Source: Atrichornis clamosus (Eukaryota; Chordata; Aves; Passeriformes; Menuridae). From it: DNA of 64,000 bases. The position numbers and the translations under genes are program-made. Below are positions 1 through 10,647 of the stretch, in pieces (the first letter of the stretch is position 1; every line of letters starts with the position of its first letter). The notes beneath the pieces are model-generated. The model saw only the letters and a list, made by a program, of their open reading frames with translations, had not been told where the DNA came from and did no database searches. The stretch lies in assembly GCA_013400975.1 (NCBI GenBank), contig WBMZ01003334.1, positions 1 through 64,000 on the forward strand, read 5' to 3'.

Positions 1-2769
1 TCTTTTAAACTAAGACACACTCTTATGCATGGATTTTTACTCACATGTGGTACTTTCCCAGTGACATTGTTTCCAGCAGCAGGGAACTCAAGAGGTACTG
101 CCTGCCTCAAGAAGAGCTGGGCAAGCTTTCCTTGGACGTCTCCAACTTCTTGCTCCAGTCAGCTGTACACGCTACATGTCCCACCAGTGTTTCTACAACG
201 TACTGGACTCTTCGTGCACATCCAGTAGAGTTGCACAATGGAGGAATGCCTTAAGTTCCTTCAAGATTCTAATGCTTGCTGAGTTACTGCTCTGCCTGGG
301 ACTGTATTTGGTACATCTCTAGAGCCTACTCAACACAAAAAGGTGCCAGGGGTGTGGGAGTTTGTCATCCTGGTCTTTGTAAAGAAGGGAGGTCTCAGGC
401 TGAAATTTGTCACGTCTGCTCACCAGCGGCTCTCCCTGTGAACTGGACTTTCACACAACCTGTCTCTTCCAGGATGGTTCCTGAATACAAGTTAGTGCCT
501 CTTTCTAATTATACTATAACAGGATCCTGCACAGGAAAAGAAATGTTTTCTCTACTCTTCTAACTGCAATTGCTGATTTCTTCCATGAGTAACATTTTGT
601 TTAACCAGCACACCTCAAATTTATTTAAATGACTGATCTTAAAATGCTAAAGGCAAAGGAGATCTCTTACCTTCCCTCTGATGCTTTTTTATTTACTTTT
701 AAGTTACAGATAGTTCACACGTGACTGTTCATTTGAATTCTTTCTATTTCTTCAGAAAATTAACACACGGGAGTCTTCTTTTTTAATCCTTGCTTTAAAA
801 AACGAAACAGGGTTTTGTATGTCAACATGACAATAAATACCATTCAGAAGACATAAAGGGGTTGCAGCTTCTTTTTCTGGAAACCAATCTCATTATTTTC
901 AGTAGAACTGTTTACAAGAGAGAGTCTACCAGCATTATGTCACAGACACACATGACCAGAGAAGAGCCAGACTAAAACAGTGTCACAAACAATTTACTTT
1001 TTCAAAACTTGAAAAATAAAGCAAGGTCCCCCTGTGCACATTGGACAATCCCCATAATCTCTTTTTCCCTGGGAGAGCATCATTAACTTAAGGAGAAAGT
1101 CCATGTGTAAAAATCCTGCATTTTTCTCCCTCCTTATATAACCCAGAAGGCAATAGGGAAAGGTCTTTTGTATTAATGTATTAAACTATTTGCTTACATT
1201 CTTTTAATTAAAGAACTTTAAAGTTGCTTAATTAAACAGCTTTCTTTTAATTAGAGTGACTTTTTCCCCATTCCAAAGTGACAAACAGCAGGAGTGCTGA
1301 AAGATTGCTGTGCAGCATCTCTGTTTAAATATGCAAAGCAATGGGCTCACCGGCGACTGGGCAGACACCCGCGGGACATCGAGGGCAGGTGGCCCTCGCA
1401 GAGACCCACATCTCTGCCCATCACTTACTTACCAGCTGAATTCCAAAACCTAGTGAAGATCGGGAGATTGATGCCAAGGGTGTCCGACTGCAGCTGGCTG
1501 AGGCCACAACGCAGGAGAGCGCTAAAAGTGATGTTGTATAATTGAGAGCACTCTTTGGTAAATTATTCATAAGTCAGACACGGTTAAAGGTAGAGGAAGA
1601 CAGAGCCTTAGCTGGCATGCAGCAGCAGATTCATTTCAACAGATTTAAACATGGAAAATGCTGAACATGTCTTTTAAATATGCAAAGTCCTGTTGACATA
1701 AAGGAGGAAGCTACTAAAGACTTTCAGGTTCTTGACTCAGAGACTTAAATATCTCTTTAGCAAGGAGTGTTGTGATGGTAGTTCATGAGATGCCTTTGAA
1801 GAATTGCATGTTAATGTCTGCCCAAGTGTGGTGACACGCCAGATTAAAGCCCATCATTTCAGTCATCTGTTCCCGGGTTAACAACCATGGCAGCCAGAAC
1901 AGCCCTACTTCTAACAGAAGATGTGTAATGATTTAAATTATTACAGTGTGTTCTCAGGCAGCACTTCAAATCACATTTAAATGGGAAAAAAAAATCCAAA
2001 CCCTTAGTGAAATGAAAAATCTATTCATTGTATAATCTTGGAAGACTTTTCTACAAGACTGAAATTAGGAGCCTTAATAAATCTCTCAGAGGCTTTTAGC
2101 AACTTACGTGTGTTTATGTTTAATAAAAATGGTGGAGGGTTCCAACTAAATTAAATTAAACTAGCTCTGAATTCCTATGTTTTGAAAAGGCATCACATTG
2201 ATACTGTGATGACTTTATTCATGGAAATATGATTCAACTCTTTGGCTCACACATTACTGTTACCAACCCAACACAAAAGAAAAAAGAAATCACAGCTGAA
2301 GTCTCTGAGCTCCTGGAGACAAATGTCTGAAAGAAAAGAAAACAACAGAAACCAAAAGGGAGAGCTAACCCTTGGGAAGCACTGTCTCGAAGGTTTGTGG
2401 CCACCTCTGACTAACCATGCGCTCCTATTTTTGAACATCTGAGTCATCCCCCAGGGTGCTGCACCTCTGTGCAAATAAATAAATAAGTTTTTAAAAATCC
2501 ACAAAGCAACAGAAAATGTGAATGGTTGGTTGGGAGGAAGATATGTTTGGTCAGGGTGGTGAAGTGGGAAGAACAAATCTCAAGGATGAACACTTTCCAA
2601 AACCAAAAAGGATCAGAAATAAAACAGCAAAAGAGCTAACAAACAATCTATATCCTATTAGCAGAGACCAATTTTAACATCTCTACTCAAGATATGGTTC
2701 CAGATAGGTAATAAAGTGCAGCAGGATTCTCCTCTACATGATGAATAAAGGAAATTATGTCACTTTCTA
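1..2769. other. Intergenic DNA, no gene recognised
   Basis: AT-rich sequence with no recognisable protein domain, RNA gene or mobile element. A 69-codon open frame at 45-254 on the plus strand reads somewhat like protein (a stretch containing SSRELKRYCLPQEELGKL), but it has no convincing splice sites, no neighbouring exons and no family I recognise. I treat it as unproven. The right edge is the target site of the solo LTR that follows. Confidence 0.5.
2765..2769. repeat. Target-site duplication, left copy (TTCTA)
   Basis: Five bases directly abutting the TG end of the solo LTR. They are identical to the five bases after its other end, as expected of host DNA duplicated by integrase. Confidence 0.8.
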
Positions 2770-3170
2770 TGTATGATTTGAAGATAAGCACAGAGGCTGG
2801 CCATGATCTTTATGCAAAAGAGGTTTATTCTCAGAGCTGGCACACAGCGAGGTTTCCCGTGTCGGTGCAGGAGAGGGAAGCTCCGCCCTCCGGGCCTGCC
2901 AGCCCTATATGTGCAGGGGGCCTGGGCATGCACACCTGGGTCCCCTGTTCCCTCTCTCTAATGAGAATGGAATGTATTTACACATTCCAACTGTGAGAAC
3001 TGTTAACCGTGAGGCTTCCCACCATGAGGCTTCCACCTATTTGTCACAATTTCTATGCAGGCAAAATGGAGTCTTGAGCCATAGGCAGACTTATCCTAAT
3101 CCTCCTCGAGTANAGGCAGACTTAATCCTCCTCGAGTAGGTCTTCTGGCAAAATCACATGGTCCCTAACA
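2770..3170 (-). mobile_element. Solo LTR of an endogenous retrovirus, minus strand
   Basis: Read on the minus strand, the element begins TGTTAGG and ends CATACA, the TGT...ACA ends expected of a retroviral LTR. It is 401 bp long and flanked by a perfect 5-bp direct repeat, TTCTA, at 2765-2769 and 3171-3175. Inside, on the minus strand, are a TATA-like CATATAGG and an AATAAA polyadenylation signal near the 3' end (+ strand TTTATT at about 2823-2828), in the order U3-R-U5 needs. No internal gag, pol or env sequence is adjacent, so it is a solo LTR left by recombination between two LTRs. A 5-bp duplication fits ERVL-like or some gammaretrovirus-like families. The exact family is unknown. An N sits at 3113. 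Confidence 0.85.
3083..3138. repeat. Short tandem duplication inside the LTR U3
   Basis: Two adjacent copies of a block starting AGGCAGACTTA and ending CCTCCTCGAGTA, at 3083-3112 and 3114-3138. The first has a few extra bases (TCCTA). The single N at 3113 is exactly between the two copies, so the assembly may be uncertain here. U3 repeats of this kind can duplicate enhancer sites, but no function is shown. Confidence 0.7.
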
Positions 3171-3175
3171 TTCTA
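3171..3175. repeat. Target-site duplication, right copy (TTCTA)
   Basis: Matches the left copy exactly. The unmutated pair indicates that the insertion is not very old, or that the site has been lucky. Confidence 0.8.
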
Positions 3176-6100
3176 AAACAAAAAAAAACCAAAATCTGGC
3201 CCACAGTCACCAACTTTGTTGTATAGCAACATAATAAATTTTAAGATCTGCTCTGACCTAGAAAGGAGGACTGGGAAAACCTCCCCTACCCTCCTCACAA
3301 GGCCCCAGACAACAGGGTGAAGGGGATTCCCTTCCTTTGTACATAAGAAGCAGGCATAAAGACATTATCCTTCAAAAAGCCTATAAAGTCTACTTTTCTC
3401 CACCTAGAAACATAACTACTGCACGAACAACAAGCAGCTCCAACCCAGCTTGCAATCTGCCATCTGCAGAGCAGCACTGTGGTTGCCCTCAGCTGGCACT
3501 GGCGGCTGCCATGTTCCCAAGCTGGAAACACGGACTCCATCAGTCTGTACCTTGCACAGCCACTTGCAGCACTTCTGCAGGTGTCTGTAAAATTACTGCC
3601 CCTGATGTGTGAGGCCACGTGAGACTGGCTTTATTTTTACACAGACTTCGCACAGGTAACAGCAGTTACACAAGTTGTAAAGCAGCCAGCAGTCCGTGGC
3701 TGCATGGCAGGCGACTTTTCAGAAACAAAACTGACTGCAGTTGTCCAGATAACTGCTTGCTCAGCATCACTCAGGGAATCGTACCAGGGAACCAAGCCAG
3801 TATTTAAAACACGCAGAGAACAAATCTTTTTCTTCACTGCATGGCAAGAATGGTTGAGCTAATGCAAAGGGGATGGGGAACAGCACAGGTGGAAAGAGCT
3901 CCCAGTGCAGGGTATTTTTCAAGCCAGTGCTGCCACTGAGAGAGATGTTGCAAAACCATACACTCAGCCTGATAGCTTTAACATTTGTCTGGATTATGGG
4001 ACCTTCTGGCCCGCAGAAGAGCCTATATGCTACAGCCAGCATATGTGAAACAAATGTCCCTAAAAATGTCTTGATGTTAAAAAAATATTGAGTAGAAGTG
4101 CCATGCAAATACCCAATGATTTCTGGCAAGCCAAACGGTGAAGCTACTGGGCAAAAGAACTGCCAAGGCAAAAGAAAAAAAGACTGAAACCGAGTCAACA
4201 ATTAGATGTTGGTATGTTAGATGCGTCTATGGGCAGTTTTTCAGCATCACTCTCAGCTTGCTCTGTTCACAAACTTTCCCAGAATTAACAGACAACATAG
4301 ATACACATATAACTTCTGGCTATGCACAAGAATTCAAGCTCCCGAGTGTTGCTGTACACACAGTGGACTAATGAGAGAGGAAAATGACCGACAAGGGCCC
4401 CTGTCCCAGCCCCCAGCCCCCAGCCTGATGCCTAAAGCCCACCAGCCTCTCATCTTTGCACAGCCTGTGTGCGGGGCAGGGTATACATGTGAACCTGTGT
4501 GATTTGTCCAGTCAGTTCAGACTTTAGAAAGCTTAAACCTGGTTGGTTATTGTATGTATAACAGCAAACTCCCTTTTCCTACTGTTGCTGGATTTCAGGG
4601 TAAGTCTAGTAAAACATATACTTTTTCTCTCACCTGTGCTGTTAATTGCTTGTCTATAATTAAATTGAATACAGCAGGATAGTAAATTACAGAAAAGCTC
4701 AATGTTTTAGCCTTGCTGCCTCATAAAAGCACTAATCTGAGCTACATGCAATACCCACACTGTACAGCTAAATGATCAATCTAAAACCAACAGGGACTCT
4801 TATATGGACTGACGGTCTTTGGCTTAGGCCCCTTCCAAACATCAAGTTTTCATGAGTTATACCAGCTGCCACTTGTATTTATTTTATAAACACCACATGC
4901 TGAGTGCAAATTACATCGCCACCACCACTGATTTCACCCCAGACACTTTTATACAAGTTATGGGTGGTGGAATCCAGGTTTAGGCTGAAGGCCAAGAAAG
5001 ACCTCTCCAATGGGGTTCTATAATTGAGGGATTTTATGTTTTAATAAAATAGTGAAACAACCAGTATATGGAAGAGATTTGGTTTATCACAGTGTAATTG
5101 ACTTGTTGCATAGGAAACCTAACACTTGCCAGCACTGAGCCCAAAGAGAGAACCACCAGCCCAGACAGAAGCACATACAGCCAGGTTATCAGCAACTACA
5201 GACCAGGTCCTGCTCTTCAATCACCTTTTGACCTACAAATTTCTGCAAGCAGAGGGTGTGTGATAGGGAAAAACCAAAACAAGCAGTGCAGGCTCTTTAG
5301 AAGGATGGGAGTGAATGTGGGTAAGGTGAATGAAGACTTTAAGAATCAAGTCATGGGGTTTTTTACAGGACTGCTTGCCCATCTCTAAAAACATCTTTAA
5401 AGGATGTGTTGTTACTCATCAAGGCCCTTTTCAGGTCAGAAGCAGGGGGTCAAGGACCTTAAGAATATGCAGGAAAACCCACTATCTGGTGTCTTTGGGC
5501 ATTTTGCCTGAATGAGGGCTTCACAGTCTTACATCAGTAATTACCTTCATGAATTTGCAGTTGTTATTAATAGACAGAATATATGTTAGCAAACTGTTTC
5601 CTGCTTTATTTTAACCAAAAGGACATCTCTCATACTGGCCATTCTCACATTCAAAAAGCATGTTTTGGTCATCCTGAGTTTTTGGTTTGTTTATTAGTGT
5701 TTGGGCTGACCACAGCCCCACTGTCTCCAGAACTCCTCAACTCCCACGTACTTCGCTGCCTTCCGCAGGGCTCAGCTGTGATACATTGTGGGTGCAGGTC
5801 AAGCACATCCCTGGCATTTCTGAGGTCACAGTGTTACAGCCTTCCCAGCAGCGTGTCCCACCAAGTGTTTTGTAAATGCATCGTGCAGCACAGCCAAACA
5901 GCAAAGCAAAGTGCACAAAAAATGTTTCGCTCATCCGCAGCTGAAGGAAGTATTTAGATGGGAAGATCTTCCAGGGCAGGAATTACATGTTTGTAGTGAT
6001 GTCAGAGCTTACCTCCTGTCCTGTATTAATAATACAATAGGGCAAATGTTATAATACAACAGGACCAACAATGTGTGTAACAGTTGTTGTGATGACCTGG

Positions 6101-6474
6101 AGTCAAAGTGTGGTTTCTTTCTATGTATTATTTACTTACACTTTAGTGTGTATATATACACACATGCTTGTATATACGTACAAATGCATATATACACACT
6201 TGCATGTGTATTTATCCACTGTTTATATATTCTATAAACATACACATCGTTTGTATATTAAAAAACCCAGGGAAATAATATTGCAAAAGGATTATATATG
6301 CTTTCTTAATGGAAAACCTGAACTCGTTCATTTGTAAAATTTTTCCTCTGATATATTCAGCTTCCATCTGTTCTGTAGAATAACTCTTCCCTTGCATTTC
6401 TGTAAAGTGATTGAGATCTGTCCTTCAGCAGTTTGCAGTATTATTCCATTATCTTGATTCCACAGAATACTGGA
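3176..6474. other. Intergenic DNA, no gene recognised
   Basis: No supported gene. Open frames of up to 144 codons occur (for example minus strand 3767-4201), but they lack splice context, coding-like composition or recognisable motifs. At 6146-6163 lies a perfect 18-bp palindrome (GTGTGTATATATACACAC) within a longer alternating TA/TG/CA stretch, about 6140-6240. No known repeat family is recognised elsewhere. Confidence 0.5.
6146..6163. repeat. Perfect TA/TG palindrome in purine-pyrimidine tract
   Basis: The sequence GTGTGTATATATACACAC equals its own reverse complement. Further (TATA/CACA) alternation continues to about 6240. It is most likely a degenerate dinucleotide microsatellite able to form a cruciform. 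Confidence 0.75.
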
Positions 6475-7330
6475 GGACACATCCATGCCTCCATTGCACT
6501 GAAGAGCCCAGAACTGGACCCAATACTCCAGATGTGGCCTCACCAGTGCTGAAGACAGGGGAAGGATCACTTCCCTGAGCCTGTTGGCAACACTCCTAAA
6601 GCAACGCAGCAGGTTGTCGGCACCACAGTCGTGGTTTATCAAGCACTGCTTCGTTCCAGTTTTACTTTTGTCTGCAAGTTTGCTGAGGGTGCACCACAAC
6701 TGCCCCATCATCCAGGTCAGTATTGAAAATATTCAACAGTATTTTTCGCCAGTACTGAGCCCTGGGGTACACTCGTGATGACCAGCCTCGGTCTGGACTT
6801 CATGCCACTGATAATAATGCTTTGAGCTCAGCCGTTCTGACAGGTAAATCCATCTCACTGTCCAAACAGCTGATCCATACGCCATCAGTTTTTCTATGAG
6901 ACTATTATGGGAGACAGTGAAAGCCTTGCTAAAGCTGAAATAAAGAGCATCCACTGTTCCATTCATGTCATTGTAGAAGGTTGTTGTCCACTGTAAACCC
7001 ATGCTGACTACTCGCAAACACTTTCTTGTCTTTCATACAGCTATACAGCTAGAAATAGTTTCCAGGATTATTGACTCTATCAGCATCCCAGGGTCAAGAT
7101 GGGGTTGACTGGCCTGTAGTTCCCTGGATCCTACTTCTTGCTCTTCTTGAACACAGGAATGACACTGGCTTCCTCAAGTCCTCAGATCCTCTCTTCAATG
7201 GTCATGACCTTTCAGAGATCATTGAGAGTGACCTCACTATGAGGTCACAGTCTTGTCTAATTCCTCACAAGCTTACAGTTTACAGTAGACATCCACACCA
7301 ACACCACCCATGTCGGTGTGCCCTCTAATG
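6475..7330 (-). mobile_element. CR1 LINE fragment, ORF2 reverse transcriptase remnant
   Basis: The minus-strand translation carries two recognisable pieces of CR1 ORF2. At 6733-7017 a reverse-transcriptase piece includes ALYFSFSKAF followed by a degraded LIEKLMAYG. At about 6480-6610 the C-terminal piece includes [14 protein letters not shown]. They lie in different frames separated by stops, so the copy is dead. CR1-like sequence continues to at least 7330 and perhaps to about 7530 in more diverged form. The 3' tail with the short terminal repeat is missing or unrecognisable. CR1 is the dominant LINE of birds and other sauropsids. Confidence 0.85.
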
Positions 7331-9870
7331 CTGATCTGCAAGCTCTCAGCTGACTCTCATCTCTCCCAAAGCAGAGCCCTATCCATTCCCACTTTTCTGA
7401 CAAGAAAAGAACAACTTCCACTCCTAACTATGGTGTGGCCTTCCTGAAGGGCCTCTATCCAGTCTCTACAGTGCCACAGCACTGTCAGCTATCCCACCAC
7501 ATCTGTGCAGACAAGGAGCTCACCTGCCTTGCTCCAGCCTCACACAGAGACCCCCAGCCCCAAATCTGCAGAGTTGCACCCTCTCTCAGCTGCTTGCTCT
7601 GGGCTGTGGCCTCTGCTGAGTCAGGGGTAACTTCTCCACTGATTGCTGGGGACCACCTCTGGCAGCTCCTTCACTGCTGCTGAGCACAAAAGCCCCGACA
7701 GCCCAAAGCCTGGCCTTCTGCACAAATTACCACTGGCTGCATGCCGTGCTTAATGGTTATACAGGCTCCCTCCAGCACCAGCTGACAGGATTCCTGACCC
7801 TCCCTGGTCAGGATTCAGCAGGAACAAAAGCTCAAAATCCCCTTCTCACAAGAAGCTCTTCAATATTTATACCATCTCCCACAGGTATCACAAGCCAAGA
7901 GAAAATTTTACCACTTGCTTCTCTCTGTAGGCGAGGAAAAGCAAGCAGTCGGGGACAGAGATGCCTTAACATTTACATTGGTTTTAGCCATTCAGTGGTT
8001 TTTACCACCACTTATGGCCAATTATCACAGAGATAATGATAGCCATCAAGGACAAATTAATAATTCCACAATAATCTGTTAATGAAAATATAGCTGCCCC
8101 AGACATAGAAATAACATTGATACCAGGTCCACAGTCACCAAGCACCTTAATGGAAGTTAGTCCCTTCCCTTGGGTAACACCCACACCTAAAGCAGCACGT
8201 GCCTCTTGTGCACAAGGAGGAAGAGGAAGGCCACAGTACATTAAGGACTGCTTTCATCAACCCCACAGCAAAAATATCATCAGATATTATATTGTGCTAT
8301 AGGCTAAGTTGCAGCAAAGGACACCAACGTGTGCGTACACAAAGGACTGCAGGGGATCTGATCTCCACACCTACCTCAACAGGCAGCACCTTCAGGCAAT
8401 TAAACTTTACACTGTGGATTTTCTAATAAACAAACACAAAAAATGTCACTCTGAATTTCTCTTGCTCATCTGCGGGTAATTTTCCACAAGGTTCCATTCC
8501 AATTTGATGACAGAGTTAATTATCTGATGAATCAAAAACCCCACCACCGCCACTGCTGCTCTGATTAGCCCCATCAGCAGCCATCGATCCCACTCAGTTC
8601 TAGAAACTGGAAGACACAGTTACCTCTCAGACCATAGCACAGGACTATTTGCCGTGCTGCCTCTCACAAACACGCAAGTTCCATTTTTAGAACATTTTGA
8701 TTATTAACCGTGACTGCCTGAGCAACAGGCTGCTCTTGCCAATATATCTTTTAAAGCATACACTCAACAAAGCTCTACCTTCAGGTGAATGCCATTCGCA
8801 TCTGCGTAAGGAACATGGTTGGATTTTTTGGGTTTGGATTTAGGTCTTTTTAACATGTAAGTAGCGGTGCAATCTGCTCTCAGATGCTGACTGCTTAATG
8901 TCATATCAAAATTACGTGACTCAGTAAATAAGCATTCAGTAGAGCACTCTGAACACATTTCAAAGTAATTCCCATTTCCTTCAACTGCAAGTAATGCACT
9001 GAGTACCTATCATGTAAATGTGCAAACCTTTACCTCCAGTTTCTGTCTTTCCTAAACTTACACTTCTAATAATAACTGTGCACCAATAATAATGACCAAT
9101 TTATTCCTACTATCATCTAGGACTAGAGCAGGCCTACTGAGATTCAAACACCATGGTTCCTGCAGATTATGCTAAGAGAGGAAAAAATTTTAAAATTAAT
9201 TACTTTTTAATTGTAGTTTAAAAATTAATTGTAATTTTTAAATTAATTGTAACTACTTTCAAGAAGTCTCAGTAAGAGAACATTCCCCCAGATTTCTGCA
9301 AAGTCTCTTCCTTTAAGTTGTATAAGTTAATAAATTAATTTTTTTTCATATTCAATAATTTGTGACAGCAAAGATATAAGCACTTACAAAATATGCTTTT
9401 AATCCCTTGGCCCCTTTCTACATTCAAAATATTTTCCTGTGTACAGAAACAATAAATAACATTTTCTTAATTCCTTCTGCTATCAGGCATCTCCCTGGAG
9501 TGTCCAAATTACATGTAGCTTTAGAGTCAACTTAGTATATAAGTTTACCTGTATGTTTTCTCTTGTAGCCACTTCTTAAATAATTTACTGTGTGAAGGCA
9601 AATAAGCCAAACTCTCATGGGTTATCAGGTGTTCTCTCTACCAAACGTACTACAGCTTGGATACTTCACCCAAGGCAGTTTGCAAGATGACAGCTCACTC
9701 GAAGTAGAAAGACATAATGCATGTCAAATATTTACTGTAAATCAAAATGATGCTGTGTGTTTGCCACCTCCAAGGTGTGGCTTTGGTTACCAAAGAAAGA
9801 GTATAAGGGGATTTCTGCTGCTCTCCACTAACTGGTATTTGGACCAATTTGGCAAGGTCTCATCTCAAAT
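7331..9870. other. Intergenic DNA, possibly diverged CR1 at the left edge
   Basis: The first 200 bp or so may still be diverged CR1. A minus-strand open frame at 8002-8241 encodes a hydrophobic stretch (ISMSGAAIFSLTDYCG onwards) that I cannot assign. At 9182-9254 an AT-only block contains direct repeats of AAATTAATTGTAA about 18 bp apart. No gene is supported. Confidence 0.4.
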
Positions 9871-10300
9871 AATCACGGAATCATGGAACCATAGAATGGT
9901 TTGGATTGGAAGGGACGTTAAAGATCATCTACTTCCAGTACCCCTGCCATGGGCTGGGACAGCTTCCACTAGAGCAGGTTGCTCAGAACCCCATCCAATC
10001 TGGCATCAAACACTTCCAGGGATGGGCATCCACAACTTCTCTGGTCAACCTCTTCCAGAGCCTCACCACCATCACAGTAAAGAATTTCTTCCTAATATCC
10101 AATCTAAACCTACCATCTGCCAGTNTCTAAACCTATGCCAGTTTGAAGCCATTCCCCCCTGTCCTGTGACACCATGCTCCTGTAAATAGTCTCTCTCTAT
10201 TTTTCTTGTAGGCCCTTTCAGGCACTGAAAGGCCTCAATTAGCTCACCTCAAAACCTTCTCTATTCAAGGCAATGAGGAAACACAAAGAGTTCCTGGTTG
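9871..10300 (-). mobile_element. CR1 LINE 3' end, minus strand
   Basis: The left edge is the reverse complement of the CR1 tail (alternating ATTCTATG-type octamers), followed by TTTGGATTGGAAGGGAC and the usual 3' CR1 sequence running toward a GGCCTCAATTAGC block. Only the 3' untranslated region and end of ORF2 are present, the usual result of 5' truncation during target-primed reverse transcription. An N lies at 10125. A 190-codon plus-strand open frame across the element is an antisense accident. Confidence 0.9.
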
Positions 10301-10549
10301 TCAGTAAATGAGTACTAAATGGCAAGAGAGAAGTTCTTTAGACAAGCCACATGCAAATTACCCAAAACCAAGCCTTTTGGACCTATGGTTTTGCAATGCT
10401 GAAAGTTTCCTTGTAGCCCACTACTAACACTTCTCGAATATAACAACACAGGTCATGAAGGCAATCCTGCCCAGGGCAGGGAGGTACCTCCATGTCAGGA
10501 TACAGCAATGGCCTAAATCCAATTTCTTACACCATGACTGAGTTTTTTT

Positions 10550-10647
10550 GCTAGCTCAATCAGGCATTTTATTCTAGACATTTCAAAAGTACTACGCTTT
10601 CGCTAGCTCAATCAGGCATTTTATTCTAGAGATTTCAAAAGTACTAC
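10550..10647. repeat. 46-bp direct duplication, two copies
   Basis: Copy 1 is 10550-10595 and copy 2 is 10602-10647. Both begin GCTAGCTCAATCAGG and end AAAAGTACTAC. They differ at one base (TCTAGAC versus TCTAGAG) and are separated by 6 bp, giving a period of 52 bp. The near identity implies a recent local duplication. No coding or RNA function is apparent. Confidence 0.9.

Noticed and set aside
8002..8241. Hydrophobic 79-codon minus-strand frame considered as a retroviral or membrane-protein remnant
   Set aside because: No diagnostic motif, no LTR nearby and no flanking open frames; too little to call.
9617..10189. 190-codon plus-strand open frame
   Set aside because: Its second half is the antisense of a CR1 3' end, and it spans an N. 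There is no independent coding evidence.
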